DNA of 64,000 nucleotides, from assembly GCF_014838715.1 (NCBI RefSeq), contig NZ_CP061947.1, forward strand, positions 5,260,001 to 5,324,000, read 5' to 3'. The notes beneath the pieces are model-generated. The model saw only the letters and a list, made by a program, of their open reading frames with translations, had not been told where the DNA came from and did no database searches. Of the stretch, positions 34,663 through 43,014 are shown in pieces; position 1 is the stretch's first letter; each line of letters begins with the position of its first letter. The position numbers and the translations under genes were made by a program. The DNA is from Algoriphagus sp. Y33 (lineage in GTDB: Bacteria > Bacteroidota > Bacteroidia > Cytophagales > Cyclobacteriaceae).

Positions 34663-34839
34663 CCTCAGTTCGATTTATGCAATTCAATCGAAAGTGGTTA
34701 TAACGTCATTGCGAGCCCTTTACAGGGAGATTGTGTGTTGGAAAGGGCGCGGCAATCTTGCTATACGAAGACTGCCGCGGCTTCCTCCCCACAAATCCCC
34801 GGCTAAGCCTCGCAGTGACGGTCTTAAATCGAACTCAGG
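34663..34839. repeat. MITE-like nested inverted-repeat element
   Basis: The element is bounded by 15-bp inverted repeats (34663-34677 and 34825-34839, 14 of 15 matching). Inside lies a second inverted pair of the CGTCATTGCGAG type (from 34704, against CTCGCAGTGACG ending at 34820), and a central GCGGCA/TGCCGC palindrome. This architecture matches the widespread CGTCATTGCGAG intergenic elements of Bacteroidota and other phyla. It encodes nothing. Confidence 0.75.
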
Positions 34840-34873
34840 TTATAAGTATTAAATCACTCCTTTGATTAGTTGG

Positions 34874-35260
34874 CTAAATCGTGATTTCTATCCAGTTACC
34901 TTCAGGATCTTCAATCACACTTTCGAAATAACCATCCCCGGTAGTCCGTGGCTCGCCGATGATTTTAATTCCCTCTTCAAGGAATTTTTGCGTTTTCAAT
35001 AGAACTTGCTCCTTGGATCCTACAGAAATCGCAAAATGAGCTAACCCCGAAACCATCCCACGGGGATATGGAGAGTCTTGCACATCAGTTTTTCTCATGA
35101 GCTCGATCCTACTGCCTGAATCAAAACGTAAAAAGTACGAACTGAACCCCTTTGCAGGGTTTTCATATTTTTCGCCTGATCTCATAGCGAAGGACTGGCA
35201 ATACCAGTCCTTCATTTTGTCCAGGTCATCGACCCAAATGGCAAGATGTTCTATTTTCAT
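34874..35260 (-). CDS. VOC (glyoxalase/bleomycin-resistance) superfamily protein
   Basis: This 128-residue protein has the two beta-alpha-beta-beta-beta modules of the vicinal-oxygen-chelate fold. The metal-ligand pattern fits the family: His in KIEHLAIWVDD (about H5), Glu in GSRIELMRK (about E55), His in GLAHFAISV (about H75), and Glu in EDPEGNWIEIT (about E125). These positions match metal-dependent lyases such as glyoxalase I, but the family also contains dioxygenases and resistance proteins, so the reaction is open. It is monocistronic, with copy B of a dispersed repeat directly upstream of its start codon. Confidence 0.88.
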   Translation of the reverse strand: MKIEHLAIWVDDLDKMKDWYCQSFAMRSGEKYENPAKGFSSYFLRFDSGSRIELMRKTDVQDSPYPRGMVSGLAHFAISVGSKEQVLLKTQKFLEEGIKIIGEPRTTGDGYFESVIEDPEGNWIEITI

Positions 35261-35376
35261 GTGTTTATAATTTGATTTTCAATGGTCACATAGCCTGTCC
35301 CGATTTTTCATCGGGAGAATCTCGCATGGCAGATAATCATCCCAGTGTGTGACTCTTGAGTCATGCTCGATTTCAT
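35261..35376. repeat. dispersed intergenic repeat, copy B
   Basis: This 116-bp segment begins at the base upstream of the VOC start codon. It matches copy A (27791-27879) but carries an extra insertion of about 28 bp containing the hairpin TCCCGAT/ATCGGGA (35298-35304, 35310-35316). TGACTCTTGAGTCA (35350-35363) is a perfect 6-bp-arm palindrome. Confidence 0.8.
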
Positions 35377-35746
35377 ATTTTTATTTATGTATATCCGCTT
35401 TTCTGCCAGTAAAGAGACTAAAGCATTATAGGATTTGGTCAACACTAGCGTCGGTCTTCCGTCATCGGCCAGTCTCGATGTGGCGGATCTTCCAAATCCA
35501 TAAGCAAAGAAAATAAGCCTACTTTTAAAAAGAAAGGTTAGCCAAGATTGAAGAAATCCAATCTAGAAGCTTTTTATGGTGGTACAAAAAGTTGAATTAA
35601 CTGCACGGAATCATAAATGGGAAGACTGCCAGTATAGTAGTATGTACTAACTATACTTTATATCTTGAGCCAAGAAGAGAAGAAAATAGACGTTTCTAAA
35701 CAGAAGGATCCAAGTAGATGGGCAAAAACTAAAAAACTTATAACAA
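35377..35746. other. 370-bp intergenic region upstream of recQ
   Basis: The region holds an imperfect inverted repeat just upstream of recQ (35632-35656, arms GTATAGT/ACTATAC with an inner AGTA/TACT pair). A short frame starting at TTG 35665 (SQEEKKIDVSKQKDPSRWAK) runs into the 5' end of recQ in another frame, but nothing supports it as a gene. No RNA gene was recognised. Confidence 0.4.
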
Positions 35747-37867
35747 GTGAATATGGAAATGAACCCACATACACTATTAAGGAATGTATTTGGTTACGAT
35801 GAATTTCGCCCTTTACAACAAGAGATTATTAATCGCACCTTAGCAGGAAAGGACAGTTTTGTGCTGATGCCCACCGGTGGGGGCAAATCGATGTGTTTTC
35901 AGATTCCCGCTTTGTGTTTTGATGGAATTACGATCATTGTATCGCCTCTTATTTCATTAATGAAAGACCAAGTCCAAGCATTACAATCCAACGGGGTAAA
36001 AGCAGATTTTTTTAATAGCTCTATTTCCCCTCAAGCCGAAAATGACGTGATAGCCAGAGCTATCAACGGCGAAATAAAGTTACTTTATTTATCGCCGGAG
36101 AAATTGATTTCAGTGAGTAACTCCTGGTTGAAAAAGTTGAATATTAAATTAGTAGCCATTGACGAGGCACATTGTGTCAGCATGTGGGGTCATGATTTTA
36201 GGCCAGGATATACAAAGCTAAAAGCATTTAGAAATTCCCTGCCCGAAGTTCCATTTATGGCGTTGACAGCCACCGCAGATAAATCGGCAAGAATAGATAT
36301 TGAGAAACAATTGGGATTGAAAGACTCCAAGCTGTTTATCTCATCATTTGACAGAAAAAACCTGAGTATTGAGGTCAGAGGTCAAGTTCCTAAAAAGTAT
36401 AAGTTGCAAGAAATTGGGCGGTTTGTTGATCAGAAAAAGAATGAAAGTGGAATCATTTATTGCCTAAGCAGAAAGAATACAGAGGAAGTCGCCGATTATT
36501 TGAAGAGCTATGGACATTCGGTAGCGTATTATCATGCGGGAATGAATCCCGAGGATAGAGAGCAAGTGCAAACAGCGTTTATACATGATGACACCAAAAT
36601 AATTGTAGCAACGATTGCTTTTGGGATGGGGATCGACAAATCGAATGTACGCTGGGTGATTCACTATAATTTGCCAAAAAACTTAGAAGGATATTACCAA
36701 GAAATAGGAAGAGCTGGCCGTGACGGATTGCCATCTGAAACAAGGCTATATTATAACATGAGTGATTTTGTGATGTACAGTCAGTTTGCGGATGATGGGG
36801 CAAATTCAACAATGCAAAAGGAGAAATTGAATCGTATGCTGCAATTTGCTGAGGCAAAATCGTGCAGGAGAAGAATACTGCTTTCCTATTTTGGTGAACA
36901 TTTAACCAAGGATTGTGGGAATTGTGATGTTTGTGACAATCCGCCCAAAGATTTTGATGGCACTGTGCTGGCACAAAAAGCACTATCCGGAATAGCCAGG
37001 ATGAAAGAAAAGGAAGGGATTACCATGTTAATTAATGTATTGAGAGGTTCGAATAATGCTGAGGTACATGCAGGAGGTTACTCCCAAATCAAAACTTATG
37101 GAGTAGGTAAGGACATTAGCTATATAGATTGGCGAGATTATATCATTCAATTGGCGAACCAAGGCTTGATTGAGATTATGTATAGTGAAGGTTCGGCATT
37201 AAAGATTTCACCCATTGGATGGAAAGTGCTTAAAGGTCAACAGTCAATAAAATTGACTTTACCGATACATGCTGAAGAGAAAATTAGCAGAAAGCCAAAG
37301 GTCATGAAAATGGCAGATGAAGAAGAAGCGAACACGGATTTATTTACCGAATTAAAGAAGTTGAGGTCTTTCATTTCCAAGGAAAAAAATGTGCCGGCTT
37401 ACGTTATTTTTAGTGACAAATCATTGAAACAAATGGCGATAGATATGCCTGTTACGGAAAATCAGTTCTTAGGAATATCTGGAGTGGGAATGAACAAAAT
37501 GGAGCAGTATGGAGAGGAATTTATGGAGGTAATCAGGAAGTTTAAAACTTTGGCAAAACCAAAAAAGACCCCCACTATTCTGGACACTTTTGTGATGTAC
37601 AAAGAAGGGCTCACCCCCGAAGAGATTGCAGCCAAAAGAGATTTACAGATCACCACTATTTATTCGCATTTATCACAGTTATATGCTGAGGGTAGGGAAG
37701 TGGAGTTAGAGAAACTTGTATCTAAAGTCGTGGTGGATAAAGTACGAGTCGCATTCAATCAATTAGATAGAGCAATAGCCCTGAAACCTATTTTTGAAAT
37801 GCTTAATGAAGAAGTTTCTTATGGAGAAATAAGAATGAGCCTGACTTTAATTCTCAAGAATGAATAA
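35747..37867 (+). CDS. recQ: ATP-dependent DNA helicase RecQ
   Basis: This 706-residue 3'-5' helicase acts in recombination and fork repair. All RecQ parts are visible: motif 0 (FGYDEFRPLQQEII), motif I (MPTGGGKSMCFQIPAL, about 44-59), the DEAH box and aromatic-rich loop (AIDEAHCVSMWGHDFRPGY, about 138-156), and motif VI (YQEIGRAGRDG). The zinc-binding domain is C-x16-C-x2-C-x2-C-like (CRRR ... CGNCDVC), followed by a winged-helix RQC region and an HRDC domain (about 530-610). About 90 more residues at the C-terminus resemble an extra helix-turn-helix region. A second ATG three codons downstream of the start (ATGGAAATGAAC) could also be used. Confidence 0.95.
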   Translation: MNMEMNPHTLLRNVFGYDEFRPLQQEIINRTLAGKDSFVLMPTGGGKSMCFQIPALCFDGITIIVSPLISLMKDQVQALQSNGVKADFFNSSISPQAENDVIARAINGEIKLLYLSPEKLISVSNSWLKKLNIKLVAIDEAHCVSMWGHDFRPGYTKLKAFRNSLPEVPFMALTATADKSARIDIEKQLGLKDSKLFISSFDRKNLSIEVRGQVPKKYKLQEIGRFVDQKKNESGIIYCLSRKNTEEVADYLKSYGHSVAYYHAGMNPEDREQVQTAFIHDDTKIIVATIAFGMGIDKSNVRWVIHYNLPKNLEGYYQEIGRAGRDGLPSETRLYYNMSDFVMYSQFADDGANSTMQKEKLNRMLQFAEAKSCRRRILLSYFGEHLTKDCGNCDVCDNPPKDFDGTVLAQKALSGIARMKEKEGITMLINVLRGSNNAEVHAGGYSQIKTYGVGKDISYIDWRDYIIQLANQGLIEIMYSEGSALKISPIGWKVLKGQQSIKLTLPIHAEEKISRKPKVMKMADEEEANTDLFTELKKLRSFISKEKNVPAYVIFSDKSLKQMAIDMPVTENQFLGISGVGMNKMEQYGEEFMEVIRKFKTLAKPKKTPTILDTFVMYKEGLTPEEIAAKRDLQITTIYSHLSQLYAEGREVELEKLVSKVVVDKVRVAFNQLDRAIALKPIFEMLNEEVSYGEIRMSLTLILKNE

Positions 37868-37972
37868 CCACTTTTTATAAGGATCCAATAAGAATAAATG
37901 TGAGCTAGAACGGTAATCCCTATCCAATTATTCAACAGCACATTAAAATATCCTGCAACTAATTTGAGGCTT

Positions 37973-39772
37973 TTACCATTCGCGTCCGATAGGAATTACT
38001 TTCCAGTTTTGGTCGAAATAAGGTGTTTGCTTATAAAACCAGCGGTAGATTTCGCGTGGGGAGTTGGCGAAATCAGGATTTAAAGTTTTCTCCTCTTCAA
38101 AGCGCTTCTTCAAATCTGCATCTTCAGAAAGCATGTTGGAGATTAAAGGCTCCATGATATATGTTTCCATGTATTCTGTTTGAGAAAGAATGGAATGGAA
38201 GTACCCCCATTGGAAAAAACTGTCCACCGATTCCGGCTCCATCAAAATAACCAATAATTCCCCTAAAGGCTGATCTGTTTTCACACGTACAGATCCTGGA
38301 TTTAGCATTACTGTCCTATTTTCTTTTTCCAATTCAAAAGACTGAAATCGAAACCTGCCTTCCATTGGTTGATTGCTGAGTTTGTATTCCGATAGTGTTG
38401 ATAGCTCCATGTTCACCGCCTTCGCATCTTCCAAAGTTTCCATTTCGAAGCCATGGACCCTCAGTTTATCGATGATCTCAGACCATTCTGCAGGAACCCA
38501 ATAAGCCTTAGGTACCGGAACAGAAGCCGCGGGCTTATCCATCAAAATATTTGGTATACGCTGTGTGATAGCCTTTCCTTCCCAAGCTACATATTCCTTC
38601 CCGGTGATTTCAGAGGTGATTTTTTTGGAGGCAATACCTAAGAATTCCACAGAATCTGCAGGTGTATCATGGAACTGGTATTTCACGATTACTGAGTCTT
38701 TCTTCTGATTCTTGTCCGATTCTACCGAAGCTTGAAGCTCGGAATAGTGTGCTCCCATAGTTTTGATTACTTGCTCTAGAAATACATATGTCCCAAGCAC
38801 CCGTTGTTCAAATGGTTTTAAAGAATGGTTTTCCACCAAAATTGAAGGTAAGTGGCGAATATCTCCATAGGTATGGGAAAAACGGGGGCTGAATGAAAAA
38901 GCAATATTTCCTTCAGTAAAGTCTTCGTTGTTTGCCGCAAAAAGCAAAGGACCGGGAATATGGCCTTGATCTTTCAAAGCCTGATCTACTTCCGGTTGGA
39001 AATAGCCTGATAGCCACTTAGATATTTCCGGAGAATATCCTCCTGTGGCTACGAATCCATACGTGATGTCGTATTGATAATCAGCCCCGTCGGTCACGTG
39101 AATGTCTATGTACAGATCAGGATCGTAACTGTTGATCACTTGGGCAATGGCATTGATGCCGGCAGTCTCCAATTTGGTGTAATCGCGATTCAGATTCAGG
39201 TTTAATGCATTCGTTCTCCAGCCCATTTCCTTTGGTCCCCGCTGGTTTACCCTGGCGTATTCGCTTCTTCTTTCATGACCATCTACATTGAGGATTGGGA
39301 TAAAAAGTAGATTGGCATTATCTAAAAGGGCTAATTTGCTTCCTTGGCTTATATCTCTGAGCAGCATCATTCCCGCATCCTTCCCATCGATTTCCCCTGC
39401 ATGAATTCCCGCTTGGAATAGGATTAAGGGTTTTTCGGAGGTGGATAACTCATCCGCGGTAAAGCCTTGATCTTTCGAGGCTATGACCATATGTATCTGC
39501 CTACCTTGCTCACTGCGTCCAATTGAAACAAGCCGGAGGTAGCTGGAATTTTCTGCCAATTTCTCCATCCAAGCCATCGTTTCTGCATAGGTGGGAGATT
39601 CCAGTCCATCAGATAGCTCGAATGAGGTAACCCACTTATCTGACTTATCCACAAGTAATTCTTTGCTTTGCCCATTCCAAGGAAGTAGAGGAGGCATTAT
39701 TTCCTGAGCGATTGCCACACAGGACAAGCTCAAGAAAAACATAGCAAGAGAGAGTGAAAGGATTGATTTCAT
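37973..39772 (-). CDS. exported M14-family zinc carboxypeptidase
   Basis: The 599-residue protein starts with a signal peptide (MKSILSLSLAMFFLSLSCVAIA, cleaved before QEIMP). The peptidase M14 domain has the first zinc-ligand motif HxxE in QAGIHAGEIDGKDAG (about 130-145). NVDGHERRSEYARVN and WRTNALNLNLNRDYTKLE form the substrate-binding region, and the second His ligand lies in DLYIDIHVTDGADY. The C-terminal 250 residues are less conserved and may form a binding domain. It should release C-terminal residues from peptides in the periplasm or outside. No neighbour is co-directional within 100 bp except the phosphorylase upstream, which has its own terminator. Confidence 0.9.
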   Translation of the reverse strand: MKSILSLSLAMFFLSLSCVAIAQEIMPPLLPWNGQSKELLVDKSDKWVTSFELSDGLESPTYAETMAWMEKLAENSSYLRLVSIGRSEQGRQIHMVIASKDQGFTADELSTSEKPLILFQAGIHAGEIDGKDAGMMLLRDISQGSKLALLDNANLLFIPILNVDGHERRSEYARVNQRGPKEMGWRTNALNLNLNRDYTKLETAGINAIAQVINSYDPDLYIDIHVTDGADYQYDITYGFVATGGYSPEISKWLSGYFQPEVDQALKDQGHIPGPLLFAANNEDFTEGNIAFSFSPRFSHTYGDIRHLPSILVENHSLKPFEQRVLGTYVFLEQVIKTMGAHYSELQASVESDKNQKKDSVIVKYQFHDTPADSVEFLGIASKKITSEITGKEYVAWEGKAITQRIPNILMDKPAASVPVPKAYWVPAEWSEIIDKLRVHGFEMETLEDAKAVNMELSTLSEYKLSNQPMEGRFRFQSFELEKENRTVMLNPGSVRVKTDQPLGELLVILMEPESVDSFFQWGYFHSILSQTEYMETYIMEPLISNMLSEDADLKKRFEEEKTLNPDFANSPREIYRWFYKQTPYFDQNWKVIPIGREW

Positions 39773-39859
39773 TTGTAAGGATTGTTTACTTAAATATCGG
39801 AAGTACTTTGATAGTAGTGTGCAATTTTGGGTTAAACCGCTGAAACATCATTTGAATGC

Positions 39860-39893
39860 AAAAAAGCCCAGTTTGATGGCAAATCCGGGCTTT
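39860..39893 (-). terminator. intrinsic terminator after the phosphorylase gene
   Basis: A 7-bp stem AAAGCCC/GGGCTTT (39863-39869 with 39887-39893) with a further inner GTTTG/CAAAT pairing is followed on the minus strand by a T-run. Confidence 0.75.
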
Positions 39894-39915
39894 GGATAAA
39901 CTTTAAAATATGATT

Positions 39916-41574
39916 TTAACCCTTATACATGATTTCATAATATTCTGTAGCCATGCGATTACTTTCAAATCCGGCCAAAACATCTTTCATCCCTTGCTGA
40001 AGGATGGTTCTCCAGCCATTTTTGTCTTCATAGAAAGTTGGGACAATTTCATTTTCGAGTACCTGATATAAATTTTGAAGATCAAAATTATCCTGATCAG
40101 GAATGCTTAAATTTTGATAATCAGCAGTAGGGACGATGAAGCTGTTTTTGCCATGCTCTGCAAATTCACATATCCAACCGTCAAAAGTGCTGAAATTCAC
40201 CGCTCCGTTCATCGCAGCAGTCATGCCTGAAGTTCCACTGGCTTCACGGGGAACCCGTGGGTTGTTTAGCCAGACGTCAGCTGCTTGTTTGAGTTGCTTA
40301 CTCAATGTCAGTTCATAACCCACGCACACTGCTATATTTGGATACTTTTTGCTCAGATGTACCAGCTGGTTGAAAATGGAAATAGACCCATAATCGGATG
40401 GATAAGGTTTTCCTGCCCAGATTATCTGGATCGGATGTTCAGAGTTAGTGATGAGTTCTTCAAATCGCTGGAGATCCCTAGTGATTAAATCCGCTCTTTT
40501 ATAGCCGGCAAAGCGTCTAGCCCATACAATCGTCAACACATTTGGATCAAGCAATTGCCCCGTCTGATCAGCAACGATCTCAAACGTCTGCTTTTTTAGA
40601 AAATATTTTCGCTCATCAAACTTTTTCGAATCACTTTCATCCATGTAGTTGTAAAGCTGCTTATCTGCCCAGTAGCTATAATTTTGGGAATTTGTGATAG
40701 ATGTAATTTCAGGAATATCTGAATATTTGCTCCACATTTCTCTACTCACTTCTCCGTGAAGTTTACTGACACCGTTGGCTTTTCTGGCAAATCGAAATGC
40801 CGCCAAACTGTGATTAAACAGATCCCCTTCCATACCGGTTAATTCTCTGACTTCATTTAGGGAATAGCCGTTGAAGTAGCCCATTTGCTCGCATAGGTAG
40901 ATGTCATGTTTTTCGTTTCCGGCTTCTTCGGGAGTGTGGGTGGTGAAAACCAAGCGTTTTTTCACTTCTTCTTTGGAACCGAATTTCCGCATCAGATGAA
41001 AAACCGAGCTTACACCATGGGCTTCATTGAGGTGATATACTTCCGGATTGAAATTCAATTCGTCCAGTAACCTCGCCCCACCTATTCCCAACATAATAAA
41101 TTGGGCAACTTTTGCCGCAGTATCCGAATCATATAACCGATGGGTGATCGTCTGACTTAGGTAATCGTTCTCAGGCAAATCCGTACTCAACAAAAACAAA
41201 GGTGCGCTTTCGAATGTTTCAGGCGCTAAATAGTAGGCCTTTACCCAGATAGGGTTGCCATGTATTGAGATTTGATATTTGATTCCGGTGTCTTCGAGAA
41301 AACTATAAGTTTTCTCATACCATTCCGCTTTCATAGTCTGATCCTGATTCCTGCTTTGGTCGTAATACCCGTATTTCCAGAGAATACCTATTCCGATCAG
41401 ATTTTGCTTGAGTTCGTATGCGCTTCGCAAATGTGATCCGGACAGAAAACCCAATCCTCCACTGTAAATTTTCAGAGGTTGGTGAATGGCAAATTCCATG
41501 GAAAAATAAGCCGTTTTTTTGGAGAACTCCGGAGAGATCTCATATGGGATAGTATAATTTCTGAAATCAGTCAT
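39916..41574 (-). CDS. alpha-glucan phosphorylase-family protein lacking the PLP lysine
   Basis: This 552-residue cytosolic protein matches short alpha-glucan phosphorylases (AFFSMEFAIHQPLKIYSGGLGFLSGSHLRSA; YHLNEAHGVSSVFHLMRKFG; FTTHTPEEAGNEKHD; IVWARRFAGYKRADLI). Canonical enzymes carry PLP on the lysine of an EASGTSGMK or EASGTGNMK motif. Here it reads EASGTSGMTAAMNG, with codon ACT (Thr) at that place, so a PLP Schiff base at the usual position is impossible. The rest of the motif and the NNPRVPREASG glucan-binding stretch are preserved. It may be a non-catalytic sensor, use another lysine, or have changed activity. No glycogen gene lies beside it. Confidence 0.85.
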   Translation of the reverse strand: MTDFRNYTIPYEISPEFSKKTAYFSMEFAIHQPLKIYSGGLGFLSGSHLRSAYELKQNLIGIGILWKYGYYDQSRNQDQTMKAEWYEKTYSFLEDTGIKYQISIHGNPIWVKAYYLAPETFESAPLFLLSTDLPENDYLSQTITHRLYDSDTAAKVAQFIMLGIGGARLLDELNFNPEVYHLNEAHGVSSVFHLMRKFGSKEEVKKRLVFTTHTPEEAGNEKHDIYLCEQMGYFNGYSLNEVRELTGMEGDLFNHSLAAFRFARKANGVSKLHGEVSREMWSKYSDIPEITSITNSQNYSYWADKQLYNYMDESDSKKFDERKYFLKKQTFEIVADQTGQLLDPNVLTIVWARRFAGYKRADLITRDLQRFEELITNSEHPIQIIWAGKPYPSDYGSISIFNQLVHLSKKYPNIAVCVGYELTLSKQLKQAADVWLNNPRVPREASGTSGMTAAMNGAVNFSTFDGWICEFAEHGKNSFIVPTADYQNLSIPDQDNFDLQNLYQVLENEIVPTFYEDKNGWRTILQQGMKDVLAGFESNRMATEYYEIMYKG

Positions 41575-41685
41575 TGTGTGTCGTTAATTCTTCAAGTTAA
41601 TAGAAATCAAAAGACTGGCCACAAAAATCAGGTTAGCGAATTGTCAAGAGTTTTAAGCGATTGTCTCATGAAAGAATCTGACGTA

Positions 41686-42876
41686 TCAATACAAAAATCC
41701 AAAAATCCACAAAGGCAAACTTTGTCCTGTGGGGAACTCTATATCATCTTTGACAATCCATGTACTATTTGCTGTGGCTTGCTTAGTGGATTTTCCTTTT
41801 CCTCCAATCTCAAAATTAAATTGATTATCAACCAGAAAGTCTACTGTTTTGGAGAAATTGACTCTATGATCCACTTTAATGATGCTATTGAAGAAAGTTT
41901 CTCTTACTGTACCTATTTCAGGTTTGACTTCACTCAGCGCATAGAGATAATTGGTGTTGTTCAAGAATATTTTTTCAGGTTTTTGTAGCGTAGCTACGCT
42001 GATCCCCACGGGATACTGTAGGTCGATGAGTCTTGCCTCGGCCAGATATAGCATGTAACTGCCCATGGAGTTACGGTGGATTTGCGTTTTCTCAGCCAAG
42101 GCCGAAACATTGGGTTTGAAAGGAACCTGCTGGGCTATGATGTAGAGAAGTTGGAGTATTTTTTTTCCATTTCTGATATCAAAACCACGGATCTCGGCCA
42201 TGTCATATTCTACTATCGTGCGGATGAGTTGCCGCAGTTTTTTGAAATACATCTCTTCATTTGAGCCGGAGAAAGGATAGTAACCTGTTTTGAGATAGTC
42301 AGGAAAATAACGGAGCGGTTTGAATTCTTTAGGGAGCAATGTCCTGATATTTGCATCAGGATCAAGGATTTGGTCTAGAGTGATTACCGGTAAATCTTGA
42401 TCGTGGTATAACTTTAGAAATTCGCGATAAGACAAGCCGTGCAGTTCATACATCACGGCTCTTCTGCTTAAATCTCCCTCTTCTTTGCTTATATCAACAA
42501 TCGATGACCCTGTAAAAACGATCTGCAGGTCGGGATACCTATCGTAGAGATTTTTAATTTCTTTAGACCATGTGGGGTATTTGTGGACTTCATCTAATGC
42601 AACGATTTTCCCTCCGGATTGATAAAATCTCTTGACTGTATCAAGCAGGTTATTGGAGAGGAAAAATAGCTCGTCCAATGAGAAATAGGAAACTTGAACT
42701 CCTTCCAGTTTTTTCTCTTTAAGGTATTGAAATACTAAGGTCGTCTTTCCTGTTCCTCTCGCACCTTTAATGCCTATGAGTCTTTCACCCCAATCTATTT
42801 TTTCATACAGATACCGCTTGAAATCAATTTTCGTATTGTCAATCAGTAAGTTTGAAATATCCAGTAACTCTTCCAT
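41686..42876 (-). CDS. AAA-type ATPase with DUF4143-like C-terminal domain
   Basis: This 396-residue protein has Walker A in GARGTGKTTLVFQYL (about 38-52), Walker B in IVALDEVHKYPTWSKEI (about 91-107) and FTGSSI as sensor motif. A winged-helix-like segment follows (PNVSALAEKTQIHRNSMGSYMLYLAEA), then a C-terminal DUF4143/PD-(D/E)xK-like region with VDFLVDNQFNFEIGGKGK. Homologues are widespread single genes of unknown role. The start codon A at 42876 is the last base of a perfect palindrome (TTGCACAA-N4-TTGTGCAA), and a larger inverted repeat lies 30 bp upstream. This differs from the second ATPase at 60420, but that gene also has its start codon inside a palindrome. Confidence 0.88.
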   Translation of the reverse strand: MEELLDISNLLIDNTKIDFKRYLYEKIDWGERLIGIKGARGTGKTTLVFQYLKEKKLEGVQVSYFSLDELFFLSNNLLDTVKRFYQSGGKIVALDEVHKYPTWSKEIKNLYDRYPDLQIVFTGSSIVDISKEEGDLSRRAVMYELHGLSYREFLKLYHDQDLPVITLDQILDPDANIRTLLPKEFKPLRYFPDYLKTGYYPFSGSNEEMYFKKLRQLIRTIVEYDMAEIRGFDIRNGKKILQLLYIIAQQVPFKPNVSALAEKTQIHRNSMGSYMLYLAEARLIDLQYPVGISVATLQKPEKIFLNNTNYLYALSEVKPEIGTVRETFFNSIIKVDHRVNFSKTVDFLVDNQFNFEIGGKGKSTKQATANSTWIVKDDIEFPTGQSLPLWIFGFLY

Positions 42877-42895
42877 TGCACAAGTATTTGTGCAA
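42876..42895 (-). promoter_or_regulatory. palindrome abutting the ATPase start codon
   Basis: Perfect 8-bp arms TTGCACAA/TTGTGCAA with a 4-base spacer. The A of the ATG start codon is the last base of the palindrome on the minus strand. This could form a hairpin at the ribosome-binding region or an operator. Confidence 0.6.
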
Positions 42896-42908
42896 ATATA
42901 TCAAATAA

Positions 42909-42958
42909 TGCACAAATGAATATGCATAAATAGTAAAATATGCACATTCATTTGTGCA
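42909..42958. repeat. 19-bp inverted repeat upstream of the ATPase gene
   Basis: Arms 42909-42927 and 42940-42958 match at 18 of 19 positions with a 12-base spacer. They contain the same TGCACAA/TTGTGCA half-site as the start-codon palindrome, so the leader has two nested palindromes sharing one motif. Confidence 0.8.
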
Positions 42959-43014
42959 AAGTTGAAAGCGCAGAACTATATCAGTTATGCGTTTTCAACT
43001 TTGGGTAAGAGGAA

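Noticed and set aside
34622..34852. 76-codon open frame after the second YceI gene
   Set aside because: It runs through the MITE-like palindromic element, and its product has no protein-like pattern.
35665..35760. Short open frame with a plausible basic and acidic composition upstream of recQ
   Set aside because: It uses a TTG start, overlaps recQ in another frame and has no recognisable partner, so it cannot be supported.
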